A DNA stretch of 64,000 nt from Metarhizobium sp964253915 (GTDB lineage Bacteria > Pseudomonadota > Alphaproteobacteria > Rhizobiales > Rhizobiaceae): NCBI RefSeq assembly GCF_964253915.1, contig NZ_CAXUSG020000010.1:1-64000 (forward strand), written 5' to 3'. The number at the start of each line of letters is the position of its first letter. The first letter of the stretch is position 1. Positions 42,278 to 51,232 of this stretch are shown here, piece by piece. The position numbers and the translations under genes were made by a program. The notes under the pieces are model-generated. The model was not told the DNA's origin. It did not search any database and was given only the letters and a program-made list of their open reading frames with translations.

Positions 42278-43555
42278 TCAGGCCGAAGCGTTCGCCTTCT
42301 CTTCGTGGCGTTCCGCGTAGATGTAGAGCGGACGGGCATTGCCGCGCACCACGTCTTCGGAGATGACCACTTCGCGGACGCCTTCCAGTTCCGGCAGTTC
42401 GAACATGGTGTCGAGCAGGATCTTTTCCATGATCGAGCGCAGGCCGCGTGCACCGGTCTTGCGGATGATCGCCTTCTTGGCGATTTCGCGGAGCGCATCC
42501 TCGTGGAAGGTCAGTTCGACGTCTTCCATCTCGAACAGGCGCTGGTACTGCTTGACGAGCGCATTCTTCGGCTCGGACAGGATCTGGATCAGCGCATCCT
42601 CGTCGAGATCTTCGAGCGTCGCCAGAACCGGCAGACGGCCGATGAATTCCGGGATGAGGCCGAACTTGACCAGGTCTTCCGGCTCCAGCTCGCGCAGGAC
42701 CTCGCCGACGCGGCGATCTTCCGGTGACTTAACCGTCGCGCCAAAGCCGATCGAGGTCTTCTCGCCACGGGCGGAGATGATCTTGTCGAGGCCGGCGAAA
42801 GCGCCGCCGCAGATGAACAGGATGTTCGTCGTGTCCACCTGCAGGAATTCCTGCTGCGGATGCTTGCGGCCGCCCTGCGGCGGAACCGAAGCGACGGTGC
42901 CTTCCATGATCTTCAGCAGGGCCTGCTGCACACCTTCGCCCGACACGTCGCGGGTGATCGACGGGTTGTCGGACTTGCGGGAGATCTTGTCGACTTCGTC
43001 GATGTAGACGATGCCGCGCTGCGCCCGCTCGACGTTGTAGTCGGCAGCCTGCAAGAGCTTCAGGATGATGTTTTCGACGTCTTCACCGACATAACCGGCT
43101 TCGGTCAGCGTCGTCGCGTCAGCCATGGTGAACGGCACGTCGATGATGCGGGCGAGCGTCTGGGCGAGATAGGTCTTGCCGCAGCCGGTCGGGCCGACGA
43201 GCATGATGTTCGACTTCGCCAGTTCGACGTCGCCGCCCTTGGAGGCATGGGCGAGACGCTTGTAATGGTTGTGAACCGCCACGGAGAGAATGCGCTTGGC
43301 CTGCTTCTGGCCGATGACATACTCGTCGAGAACCTTGATGATGTCCTGGGGCGTGGGAACGCCGTCGCGGGACTTGACCATCGAGGATTTGTTTTCCTCG
43401 CGGATGATATCCATGCACAATTCGACGCATTCATCGCAGATGAACACGGTCGGTCCGGCGATCAGTTTCCGGACTTCGTGCTGGCTCTTGCCGCAGAATG
43501 AACAATAGAGGGTATTCTTCGAGTCCCCCCCGTTGTTGCCGCTGACCTTGCTCAT
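42278..43555 (-). CDS. clpX: ATP-dependent Clp protease ATP-binding subunit ClpX
   Basis: A 425-residue AAA+ unfoldase of normal length. The N-terminal zinc-binding domain has Cys18, Cys21, Cys40 and Cys43; Walker A is GPTGCGKT at 121-128, Walker B is GIVYIDEVDKI, and the pore and ClpP-contact regions follow, including LIPEFIGRLPVLATLEDLDEDAL. It unfolds tagged substrates and feeds them to ClpP; in alphaproteobacteria ClpXP also drives the cell cycle by degrading CtrA. It lies downstream of clpP on the same strand but across a 307-base gap, so it probably has its own promoter. Confidence 0.97.
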   Translation of the reverse strand: MSKVSGNNGGDSKNTLYCSFCGKSQHEVRKLIAGPTVFICDECVELCMDIIREENKSSMVKSRDGVPTPQDIIKVLDEYVIGQKQAKRILSVAVHNHYKRLAHASKGGDVELAKSNIMLVGPTGCGKTYLAQTLARIIDVPFTMADATTLTEAGYVGEDVENIILKLLQAADYNVERAQRGIVYIDEVDKISRKSDNPSITRDVSGEGVQQALLKIMEGTVASVPPQGGRKHPQQEFLQVDTTNILFICGGAFAGLDKIISARGEKTSIGFGATVKSPEDRRVGEVLRELEPEDLVKFGLIPEFIGRLPVLATLEDLDEDALIQILSEPKNALVKQYQRLFEMEDVELTFHEDALREIAKKAIIRKTGARGLRSIMEKILLDTMFELPELEGVREVVISEDVVRGNARPLYIYAERHEEKANASA

Positions 43556-43862
43556 ATCACTTTCCTTCCAGCACGCCGTCGCTTCGCCTGTCGCGAAGCG
43601 CGGTCCACTCTACCGCTCGCCGGCGAAACCTCGTTCGAAGTCGCCGGCCAAGAGCTATCAGGGAGACTGTTCGTCGGACCGGGCAACACCGCACGACCCA
43701 TATCCAGCGACAATCAGCACCCACCGAACACGATGCTATGTCATAAAAATTCAACATAGCATTAATAGGTACTATTACAGCCCCTACCGCCAGTTTAAAC
43801 CCACCCATTCATCACAAATGGGATAGAACTGTGGCGGCCGGGACGCATTTCCTATGCAAAAC
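43556..43862. other. clpP-clpX intergenic region
   Basis: There is no gene in these 307 bases. The gap is too long for simple co-translation, so an independent clpX promoter is likely; AT-richer sequence at about 43735-43800 is the best candidate area. No clear terminator for clpP was seen, so read-through into clpX is also possible. Confidence 0.4.
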
Positions 43863-44492
43863 TCAGGCCGAATCGCCTTCGAGTTCGACGCGCGACGTCA
43901 GAACCTTGTCGATCAGGCCCCACTTCAGAGCTTCGTCGGAATCCATGAAATGGTCACGATCAAGCGTCTGGTCGACTTCGTCGTAGGTGCGGCCGGTGTG
44001 CTTCACGTAAACCTCGTTGAGGCGGCGCTTCATCTTGAGGATGTCGCGGGCGTGACGCTCGATATCGGACGCCTGGCCCTGGAAACCGCCCGACGGCTGG
44101 TGCACCATGATGCGGGCATTCGGCGTGGCGAAACGCATGTCCTTGTGGCCGGCGGCGAGAAGCAGCGAGCCCATGGAAGCGGCCTGGCCGATGCACAGCG
44201 TCGAAACGGCAGGCTTGATGAACTGCATCGTATCGTAGATCGCCATGCCTGATGTCACGACGCCGCCAGGAGAATTGATGTAGAGCGCGATTTCCTTCTT
44301 CGGATTTTCGGCCTCGAGGAAAAGAAGCTGGGCGCAGACGAGCGTCGCCACGTGATCCTCGACCGGGCCGGTCAAGAAGATGATGCGCTCTTTCAGCAGG
44401 CGAGAATAGATATCGTACGACCGTTCGCCGCGGTTCGTCTGCTCAACAACCATTGGCACCAACGCCATGGCGGTATCGACTGGATTGCTCAT
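43863..44492 (-). CDS. clpP: ATP-dependent Clp protease proteolytic subunit ClpP
   Basis: A 209-residue serine protease with the full catalytic triad: Ser106 in GQAASMGSLLL, His131 in VHQPSGG and Asp180 in TLDRDHFM. The start MSNPVDTAMALVPMVVEQTNRGERSYDIYSRLLKERIIFLTGPV is typical, including the propeptide and the YDIYSRLL region that contacts ClpX/ClpA. ClpP forms the double-heptamer chamber for ClpXP and ClpAP. The ATG at 44492 has AAGGA upstream and was preferred over those at 44498 and 44534. A candidate heat-shock promoter lies at 44566-44595. No tig (trigger factor) gene accompanies it here. Confidence 0.96.
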   Translation of the reverse strand: MSNPVDTAMALVPMVVEQTNRGERSYDIYSRLLKERIIFLTGPVEDHVATLVCAQLLFLEAENPKKEIALYINSPGGVVTSGMAIYDTMQFIKPAVSTLCIGQAASMGSLLLAAGHKDMRFATPNARIMVHQPSGGFQGQASDIERHARDILKMKRRLNEVYVKHTGRTYDEVDQTLDRDHFMDSDEALKWGLIDKVLTSRVELEGDSA

Positions 44493-44565
44493 GTACATCC
44501 TTTGTATGCTCTTTCCCGCAGCGGCCCGCCGCAAAAGGAATCATTTGGAAACTGTGTCAACCCTT

Positions 44566-44595
44566 ACATAGAGTGTCCACGCCCCGCACTTCAAG
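44566..44595 (-). promoter_or_regulatory. candidate RpoH (heat-shock) promoter of clpP
   Basis: On the minus strand CTTGAA (44595-44590) is followed after about 16 bases by CTCTATGT (44573-44566). This is close to the alphaproteobacterial RpoH pattern, CTTGAA and a CYTATNT-like -10. The site lies about 70 bases ahead of the clpP start, a suitable distance, and clpP is a common heat-shock gene. One -10 base deviates. Confidence 0.45.
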
Positions 44596-44902
44596 ACGGA
44601 GCCGTCTTTATCGTTAAACCCCACCTCCGCCTGCCTGCCGACGCAGGCGACGCATGCGCGCTTTGTGGCAGGTGCGACATTAATTCCCAGTTATGGCAAG
44701 GGATACCCCCATGTTTTCGTGGTGCTAGGGTGAAGGATGTATGAAGCGGCGACGCTACAGGCCGGGCCTTGCGGGAAACGTGCCGATACGTGGCAGAAAA
44801 AATCTCCCGAACGCTCAAAAAATCAGTGTCTTATCGCAACAGGAATTTAAGCACTGGCAAGTAGTCCTAGGGTGAACCGCACGCCATGGGAGGCCAAGGA
44901 CG

Positions 44903-46171
44903 GTGATAGACGTAAAGACCGGCCTGATTTTCTGGTCGGTAGAAGCCCTTGCCCTTTCCGCGATCTTGCTGTTCGCGTGGCTCCATGACCGGGGCGCCAG
45001 GGCTTACATTCTCTGGAGCGCCGCGTTCACGGCGCATGCCCTCGGCGTGCTGCTCGTCGCCGCACGCGGAATGATTCCCGATTTTCTCTCGATCGAAATC
45101 GCCAATGCGCTCGCCTTGACATCTTATGCCTTCGGCGTTTCCGGCGTGCGCAGCATCGATGGCCGGGACATCCGGCCGATCGCAGTGCTGCCGACAGCGA
45201 TCTGGATCTGCGGCATGTTCGTTCCCGCCATCCGCGAGAACCTGGGTTACCGCGTCAGCCTGTACAGCATCGCCTCGGCCAGCGGCTGTCTCCTTCTCAC
45301 GCTCTCCTTGTGGCTGCCGGGTATCGGCAAACTGCGGACGAGACGTTCCCTTGCCGTCATTTTTTCCATTCAGGCTGCCGTTTCCCTGATCGTCAGCGTA
45401 CAGATGATCATGCGTCCCGCCTCTACATTGCAGGAGGTCAGCACGGCTCCCCTGACCGGCTTCACTGCCGCCCTGACCGTCGTGCTGAGCGTGATGTTCG
45501 GTGCCAAGATGTTGATCGAGCGCTCCGAGCAGCGGCTCCGCGACCTTGCCGCCGCCGACATGCTGACCGGCGTCCTGAACCGGCGCGGCTTTTTCGGCCG
45601 TTTTGCCTCCGTCCGGTCGGAGGCCGAACGCGCCAACCGGCAACTGGCGCTTCTGCTTTTCGATCTCGACCATTTCAAGCAGATCAACGACCGCTACGGC
45701 CACCAGGCCGGCGACGAGGTTCTGATCGCCTTCTCGCGCCTGGTGACGCAGAAGATGGCCGGGTGCGGCGCATTCGGGCGACTCGGCGGCGAGGAATTCG
45801 CAGCGGTGATGCCGGTCGATACCATTGCCGAGGCCAAACGCCTGGCGGAGAGCATCCGAACCGAACTTGGCGCCTTTCCGATCCTGTGTGCCGGCGGCAG
45901 CGTTTCCGCCACCGTCAGCACCGGCCTGATGCTCTGCGCGGCCAAGGAAGCGACGATCGACATGATGATCCGCGATGCCGACAAGGCTCTCTATGGTGCA
46001 AAAAATGCCGGCCGGAACCGTGTGGTCGTCGCATCCGCCAACGCCGAGGCCGCCGACGAACCGGCAATGGATACGGACGCCCAGGTGGCAGCACTGCAGC
46101 GGGTCGCGGCAGCGGCAAACCCCGTCAGCACCTCCGACCGGCCGAAACGGACCTCTTTAACCCGACGTTGA
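44903..46171 (+). CDS. membrane-bound diguanylate cyclase (GGDEF)
   Basis: A 422-residue protein starting with GTG at 44903, shortly after AAGGA. The first 195 residues contain about six transmembrane helices forming a membrane sensor. The C-terminal GGDEF domain runs from LAAADMLTGVLNRRGFF, with LLLFDLDHFKQINDRYGHQAGDE and intact RLGGEEF, so cyclic di-GMP synthesis is expected. The upstream RxxD inhibition site is absent (AGCGAF precedes the loop). An Ala-rich tail of about 50 residues follows. It is 12 bases ahead of the cytochrome P450 gene, so the two may be co-transcribed, though a functional link is not obvious. Confidence 0.83.
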   Translation: MIDVKTGLIFWSVEALALSAILLFAWLHDRGARAYILWSAAFTAHALGVLLVAARGMIPDFLSIEIANALALTSYAFGVSGVRSIDGRDIRPIAVLPTAIWICGMFVPAIRENLGYRVSLYSIASASGCLLLTLSLWLPGIGKLRTRRSLAVIFSIQAAVSLIVSVQMIMRPASTLQEVSTAPLTGFTAALTVVLSVMFGAKMLIERSEQRLRDLAAADMLTGVLNRRGFFGRFASVRSEAERANRQLALLLFDLDHFKQINDRYGHQAGDEVLIAFSRLVTQKMAGCGAFGRLGGEEFAAVMPVDTIAEAKRLAESIRTELGAFPILCAGGSVSATVSTGLMLCAAKEATIDMMIRDADKALYGAKNAGRNRVVVASANAEAADEPAMDTDAQVAALQRVAAAANPVSTSDRPKRTSLTRR

Positions 46172-46183
46172 AATCCGCTAGGG

Positions 46184-47440
46184 ATGGCGATCATGTCTAT
46201 CTCCCCCTCCCTGCTCTCCATCGATCCCGCCACGCGACACGTCTCGCTCGACGGCCGGGACCCCGCATTCTATTCTGATCCGAACCGGGTCTATGCCGCG
46301 TTGCACGCGCAATGTCCCACCTTTTACTGGCAGCAGCAGCGCAAATGGTTCTTCACCGGCTACGACCATGTGAACACCCTTCTGCGCGACCGCCGCTTCG
46401 GCCGGCAGATCCTGCATATCGCCACGCGAGAAGAGCTCGGCATGCCGGCGCCGCTGCCGCACACGCGGCACTTCGATGCCGCCGAGGCCTATTCGCTGCT
46501 GGAACTGGAGCCGCCGGACCACACCCGCCTGCGCACGCTGGTCAATCGCGCCTTCGTGTCGCGGCACGTGGAAAAGATGAAGCCGGAAATCGCCGCCCTG
46601 TCGCATGCCCTGATCGACCGGTTCGAGAAAGACGGCGAGGTAGAACTGTTGTCGGCCTTTGCCGACGTCATTCCGGTCACGATGATCGCAAGGATGATCG
46701 GCATCCCCGAAGACATGGGGCCGCAGCTGCTCAAGTGGTCGCACGCCTATGTCCGCATGTACATGTTCGGGCGCACGCAGGCCGATGAATACGCCGCCGA
46801 CCAGGCTGCAAAAGAATTTGCCGACTACGTGCGCAGCATGATCGCCAAGCGCCGCGCCGATCCGCAGGACGACCTGCTGAGCCACATGATCCATACGGAG
46901 CACAAGGGGCAATATCTCACCGACGACGAACTGATCTCGACGACGATCGTGCTGCTGAATGCCGGCCACGAGGCGACGGTGCACCAGATCGGCAATTCCG
47001 TCAAAGTCATCCTCGAAAGCGGTTACGATCCGGCCAAGCTGTTTGCCGACGACCAGAGCACCGAGCGCACGGTGGAAGAATCGCTGCGCATCTGCGCCCC
47101 GGTGCACATCTTCCAGCGTTATGCCCTGGAGGATGCGGAACTGGACGGCATCAGCTTCAAGCGCGGCGACACGGCGAGCCTGATCCTCGCAGCCGCCAAT
47201 CTCGATCCGCAGAAATTTTCCGATCCGCTGACCTTCAAGCCGGACCGCAAGGAAGCGCCGAACCTGTCGTTTGGCGCCGGCATCCATTTCTGCATCGGCG
47301 CGCCGCTTGCCCGGCTCGAACTGAACATCGCCCTGCCGATCCTGTTCGGACGCCTGCCGGGACTGAAGCTTGCGGGTACGCCGACGGTCAAGGACGTCTA
47401 CCATTTCCACGGTCTCGACCGGCTCGACCTCAGCTGGTAA
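46184..47440 (+). CDS. cytochrome P450 monooxygenase
   Basis: A 418-residue soluble bacterial P450. The heme-binding loop is FGAGIHFCIGAPLARLE with Cys370 as ligand; ExxR is E299/R302 in EESLR; the I-helix oxygen-activation segment reads AGHEAT (260-265), with Ala-Thr in place of the more usual Glu-Thr; the QRYA and FKPDR (perf-type) regions follow. It resembles CYP families that oxidise small hydrophobic compounds such as terpenes or fatty acids. No ferredoxin or reductase gene is adjacent, so redox partners come from elsewhere. The start could also be the ATG at 46193. Confidence 0.9.
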   Translation: MAIMSISPSLLSIDPATRHVSLDGRDPAFYSDPNRVYAALHAQCPTFYWQQQRKWFFTGYDHVNTLLRDRRFGRQILHIATREELGMPAPLPHTRHFDAAEAYSLLELEPPDHTRLRTLVNRAFVSRHVEKMKPEIAALSHALIDRFEKDGEVELLSAFADVIPVTMIARMIGIPEDMGPQLLKWSHAYVRMYMFGRTQADEYAADQAAKEFADYVRSMIAKRRADPQDDLLSHMIHTEHKGQYLTDDELISTTIVLLNAGHEATVHQIGNSVKVILESGYDPAKLFADDQSTERTVEESLRICAPVHIFQRYALEDAELDGISFKRGDTASLILAAANLDPQKFSDPLTFKPDRKEAPNLSFGAGIHFCIGAPLARLELNIALPILFGRLPGLKLAGTPTVKDVYHFHGLDRLDLSW

Positions 47441-47480
47441 GCCGGCTCCGCGGAAAGCCCTGCCGCTTATGCGGCCGGGC

Positions 47481-47825
47481 TTAAAGCCGGATCACGTAAT
47501 CCTTGCGAGTCGTTTCAAGCACTTCCCAGGTTCCCTTGAAGCCGGGCTTGACGATCAGCCGGCTGCCTGCCCTAAGGTGAATCGGCTCGCCGCCCTCCTC
47601 CGTCAGCACAGAATGGCCTTCCATGACGTGGAAATACTCCCATTCGTCGTAGGAGACATGCCATTTGCCGGGCGTCGCCTCCCAGATGCCTGAATAAACG
47701 CCGCCTTCCGCTTCATCGATGTTCCAGGTGCGGAACTGCGGCGTGCCGGAGATCACTTTTTCCGGCGCCGGCGCACCGGCTTCCACGGCAACGCCGGCGA
47801 GATCGAAAGTCAGGAACGTGGTCAT
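47481..47825 (-). CDS. cupin-domain protein (DUF861-type)
   Basis: A 114-residue single-domain cupin. The region FRTWNIDEAEGGVYSGIWEATPGKWHVSYDEWEYFHVMEGHSVLTEEGGEPIHLRAGSRLIVKPGFKGTWEVLETTRKDYVI fits the DUF861 cupin, whose members include ureidoglycine aminohydrolase-like proteins. The usual metal ligands are partly kept, with Glu and His in YDEWEYFHVMEGH. A GGAG ribosome site lies six bases before the ATG at 47825. It is downstream of the sulfhydrylase gene on the same strand. Enzymatic role unknown. Confidence 0.75.
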   Translation of the reverse strand: MTTFLTFDLAGVAVEAGAPAPEKVISGTPQFRTWNIDEAEGGVYSGIWEATPGKWHVSYDEWEYFHVMEGHSVLTEEGGEPIHLRAGSRLIVKPGFKGTWEVLETTRKDYVIRL

Positions 47826-47884
47826 GAAAACTCCATCGGTGTGAGACGGACAGACTCCTTTGCAGAGTCGCCCGAGATTGGGGA

Positions 47885-49168
47885 TCAGAGCCTGCCGAGC
47901 GACTGCTCCAGGTCGGCGATGATATCGGCGGCATCCTCGATGCCGATCGACAGGCGCACGACGTCCGGGCCGGCGCCGGCTAGGACCTGCTGGTCCTCGG
48001 TCAGCTGCCGGTGGGTCGTCGAGGCCGGATGGATGACCAGCGACCGCGTATCGCCGATATTGGCAAGGTGCGAGAACAGCTGCAGACCTTCGACCAGCGT
48101 CTTGCCGGCCTCGTAGCCGCCTTTGACGCCGAAGGTGAAGACGGAACCGGCGCCATTCGGCGAATAACGCTGCTGCAGGGCATGGTTGGGATCGTCTTCG
48201 AGGCCGGCATAGTTGACCCAGGCCACCTGCGGATTGCCCTTCAGCCACCTGGCGACAGCCAGCGCATTGTCGCAATGGCGCTGCATCCGCAAGGGAAGCG
48301 TCTCGATGCCGGTCAAAAGCAGGAAGGCATTGAACGGCGAGATCGACGGCCCGAAATCGCGCAGGCCCAGCACCCGGCAGGCGATGGCGAAGGCGAAGTT
48401 GCCGAAGGTGGCGTGCAATATCATGCCGGCATATTCCGGGCGCGGTTCCGACAGCATCGGATAGTTGCCGGATTTCGACCAGTCGAAGGTGCCGCCATCG
48501 ACGATGATGCCGCCCATGGAATTGCCGTGGCCGCCCATGAACTTGGTGAGCGAATGCACGACGATATCGGCGCCGTGTTCCAATGGCCGGATGAGATAGG
48601 GGCTTGCCATCGTATTGTCGACGATCAGCGGGATGCCGTGCCTGCGCGCCACCTCGGCGATCGCCGCAATATCAACGAAGGTCCCGCCGGGATTGGCAAG
48701 GCTCTCGATGAAGATGCCGCGGGTGCGCTCGTCGATCTGGCTCTCGAAATTGGCCGGATCGGCAGGGTCGGCCCAGTGCACCTGCCAGCCGAAACTCTTG
48801 AAGGCATGACCGAACTGGTTGATCGAGCCGCCGTAGAGCTTCCGCGCCGCGATAAAATTGTCGCCCGGCTGCATGATCGTGTGGAAGACGAGCAGCTGCG
48901 CGGCATGGCCGGAAGCGACCGCCAGCGCCGCTGTGCCGCCTTCGAGCGCCGCAACGCGCTCTTCCAGCACCGCCTGCGTCGGGTTCATGATCCGGGTGTA
49001 GATGTTGCCGAACTGCTGCAGGCCGAAAAGCGCCGCCGCATGGTCGGCATCGTTGAAGACGAACGAGGTCGTCTGGTAGATCGGGGTCGTCCGCGCGCCG
49101 GTGGTGGGATCGGGTTGAGCGCCGGCATGGATGGCGAGCGTGTTAAAACCCGGGTTGTCTTTCGGCAT
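47885..49168 (-). CDS. metY: O-acetylhomoserine sulfhydrylase (aminocarboxypropyltransferase)
   Basis: A 427-residue PLP enzyme of the Cys/Met metabolism family, which makes homocysteine from O-acetylhomoserine and sulfide. Family length and blocks fit MetY rather than the shorter MetZ/MetB: TLAIHAGAQPDPTTGARTTPIYQTTSFVFND, NIYTRIMNPTQAVLEERVAALEGG, YGGSINQFGHAFKSFGW, VDNTMASPYLIRPLEHGADIVVHSLTKFMGGHGNSMGG, with the Schiff-base Lys209 in SLTK. The ATG at 49168 starts MPKDNPGFNTLA. No other methionine gene is near. Confidence 0.87.
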   Translation of the reverse strand: MPKDNPGFNTLAIHAGAQPDPTTGARTTPIYQTTSFVFNDADHAAALFGLQQFGNIYTRIMNPTQAVLEERVAALEGGTAALAVASGHAAQLLVFHTIMQPGDNFIAARKLYGGSINQFGHAFKSFGWQVHWADPADPANFESQIDERTRGIFIESLANPGGTFVDIAAIAEVARRHGIPLIVDNTMASPYLIRPLEHGADIVVHSLTKFMGGHGNSMGGIIVDGGTFDWSKSGNYPMLSEPRPEYAGMILHATFGNFAFAIACRVLGLRDFGPSISPFNAFLLLTGIETLPLRMQRHCDNALAVARWLKGNPQVAWVNYAGLEDDPNHALQQRYSPNGAGSVFTFGVKGGYEAGKTLVEGLQLFSHLANIGDTRSLVIHPASTTHRQLTEDQQVLAGAGPDVVRLSIGIEDAADIIADLEQSLGRL

Positions 49169-49256
49169 GGAATCCTCCCTTTTTGTCGGGCGGATATTAG
49201 CCAATTCGATCCGGATGTTAATCGCTAAGTTGCCGGCGCCTGCCGCCGCTTCTCCG

Positions 49257-49685
49257 TCAGTTGACGAGGCGGGGATATTCGATGGCCGGGCAGCGGTTCA
49301 TCACCACCTGCAGGCCGGCGGCTTCCGCCTTTGCTGCGGCCTCGTCATGGCGAACGCTCAGCTGTCCCCAGATGACTTTCGGTTTCTGCGGCAACGCCAG
49401 CGCATCGTCGACGATATCAGGCAGGTATTCCGCCGCCCGGAAAACGTCCACCATGTCGATCGGCTCGGGAATGTCGGCAAGCGTCGCATAGACCTTTTGA
49501 CCGAGAATTTCCTTGCCGGCCTGACCCGGATTGACTGGAATAACCCGATATCCACGGCCGAGCAGGAATTTCATGACGCCGTAGCTCGGACGCTCGGCAT
49601 TCGGCGATGCACCGAGCAAGGCAATCGTCTTCACCGAGGTGAGAATGCCTCTGATATAATTGTCGTCATACCGATCATGGTTCAT
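49257..49685 (-). CDS. CoA-binding (YccU-type Rossmann) protein
   Basis: A 142-residue protein of the CoA-binding family. The nucleotide loop is VKTIALLGASPNAERPSYGVMKFLLGRGYRVIPVNPGQAGKEILGQKVYATLADIPEPIDMVDVFR, followed by KVIWGQLSVRHDEAAAKAEAAGLQVVMNRCPAIEYPRL, where the conserved MNRCPAIEY ends the fold. The start has a GGAGAGG ribosome site and MNHDRYDDNYIRGIL is the usual N-terminus. The domain is also found as part of succinyl-CoA and acyl-CoA synthetases, but the role of stand-alone members is unclear. It ends 88 bases before the metY start on the same strand. Confidence 0.85.
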   Translation of the reverse strand: MNHDRYDDNYIRGILTSVKTIALLGASPNAERPSYGVMKFLLGRGYRVIPVNPGQAGKEILGQKVYATLADIPEPIDMVDVFRAAEYLPDIVDDALALPQKPKVIWGQLSVRHDEAAAKAEAAGLQVVMNRCPAIEYPRLVN

Positions 49686-49790
49686 GAAACTTTTTCCTCT
49701 CCGCCTTCGTTGAGTCGGAAAACATCTTTTCGGGTAATATGCGATCCCAATGGAGATATAAGTGCCGCTCGCCGGAAAAGGACCCATCCG

Positions 49791-50123
49791 ATGAAAAAAA
49801 TCGCCGTTACCAGAACAGTTGTCATCGCCGTCATGGCTTTTACCATGTCGGAACAGGCGCACGCGATTTCCCGCTACAATTCGATGTCGATGAGTTGCGC
49901 GGAAGCGCAGGCGACGGTGCAGCGAGAGGGGGCCGCCATCCTGCGCTATCCGTCGAAGCGGGTCGCCGGCCTGACGCTTTACGATCGCGCCGTGCGCAAC
50001 CGCGCCCAGTGCGGCAATTACGAGGTCGCCGATATCAAATCCCTGCCAACGTCGGACAATCCCAAGTGCATGATCCGCGTCTGCGTTCCCAAGACCGACG
50101 ATGACTGGTGGTTGCGCCCCTGA
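49791..50123 (+). CDS. small secreted protein with four cysteines
   Basis: A 110-residue protein with AAAGGA before the ATG and a clear signal peptide (MKKIAVTRTVVIAVMAFTMSEQAHAIS, cleavage near residue 25). The mature part has four Cys (about 36, 74, 93 and 98), enough for two disulfides, and ends with a Trp-rich DDDWWLRP. The pattern SCAEAQATVQREGAAILRYPSKRVAGLTLYDRAVRNRAQC is common in small periplasmic proteins of Rhizobiales. No functional domain is known to me. It is probably periplasmic or cell-envelope-associated. Confidence 0.65.
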   Translation: MKKIAVTRTVVIAVMAFTMSEQAHAISRYNSMSMSCAEAQATVQREGAAILRYPSKRVAGLTLYDRAVRNRAQCGNYEVADIKSLPTSDNPKCMIRVCVPKTDDDWWLRP

Positions 50124-50395
50124 GGCGAACGTTCTATGTAAGTCCTGTGTTTGTATCCTTATTGTTCGCTCCATTATTAGAAGCATCTCATGGTTGCTCT
50201 TGCAAGATATAGCGACCGGTGGGTGTATTTTGATTTTGATTCTAAGGTAGCGTGCGGAGACGGCCGTGTGTATCGGCCGTAAAATTGGCGTTTCACCGGC
50301 GTTTCGAGGAATCCGATTGCGCCCGCACAAATTTTAGGCCAAACGTGCGCCGATTTTCGGCATCCGGGCGCTCGCCCCCATTAGGTTCTCCCTCC

Positions 50396-51232
50396 ATGTC
50401 TGCGGACGTCATCGTTCTTGTGCTGTTCGGCGCATTGTTGCACGCGACGTGGAACGCCATCGTCAAGGCCGGGGACGACAAATCGCTGGGCGCTGCGATG
50501 ATCTCCGCCGGCGCCGGTGTCTCGGCGCTGCCGTTCCTGTTTTTCCTGCCGCTTCCGGATGCCGCTGCGGTGCCGTTCATCCTCGCATCCGCAGTCCTGC
50601 AGTTCGCCTATTTCCAGCTGGTAGCCGCAGCCTACAAGGCAGGCGATATCGGCCTCGTCTATCCGCTGATGCGTGGCGTCGCTCCCTTGATCGTCGCGGC
50701 CACCAGCGGGCTGATCCTGAGGGAACATCTGAGCCTCGGCACATATATCGGCATCGCGACGATTTCCGCCGGTATTCTGACGCTGGCCTTCGAGGCACGT
50801 GCCGGCGGTCGCACCGCGATCCTGCTGGCTCTCGCCAACGCCGTGGTCATCGCCACCTACACCTTCGTCGACGGCATTGGCGCCCGCACCGCCGGAAACG
50901 CTGTTTCTTATACGCTGTGGATGTCGCTGCTGCCGCCGGTGCTGCTATTTGCATGGGCCTTTTCCCGGCGTGGCGTCGCACCCGTGCTGACCTATGTCCG
51001 CTTCAACTGGGGGCGCGGCCTGCTGGGCGGCGCCGGCTCCATCGCCTCCTACGGGCTTGCCTTGTGGGCGATGACCAAGGCGCCGGTCGCCACCGTCGCG
51101 GCGCTGCGCGAAACCTCGATCCTGTTCGCCATCGTCATCTCCGTCGTCTTCCTGAAGGAGAAGGCGAGCATCTGGCGCTACATCGCCGCCGGCGTCATCG
51201 CCTGCGGCGTGCTGGTCATGCGGCTCGGCTGA
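50396..51232 (+). CDS. EamA/DMT-family transporter
   Basis: A 278-residue inner-membrane protein with about ten transmembrane helices arranged as two EamA repeats. The conserved N-terminal WNAIVKAGDDK and the two edge motifs, VYPLMRGVAPLIVAATSGLILREHLSLG and VATVAALRETSILFAIVISVVFLKEKASIWRYIAAGVIACGVLVM, support the drug/metabolite exporter superfamily. The usual function is efflux of amino acids or small metabolites. The ATG at 50396 is the natural start because the hydrophobic first helix begins there. It ends next to the convergent enoyl-CoA hydratase gene. Confidence 0.83.
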   Translation: MSADVIVLVLFGALLHATWNAIVKAGDDKSLGAAMISAGAGVSALPFLFFLPLPDAAAVPFILASAVLQFAYFQLVAAAYKAGDIGLVYPLMRGVAPLIVAATSGLILREHLSLGTYIGIATISAGILTLAFEARAGGRTAILLALANAVVIATYTFVDGIGARTAGNAVSYTLWMSLLPPVLLFAWAFSRRGVAPVLTYVRFNWGRGLLGGAGSIASYGLALWAMTKAPVATVAALRETSILFAIVISVVFLKEKASIWRYIAAGVIACGVLVMRLG

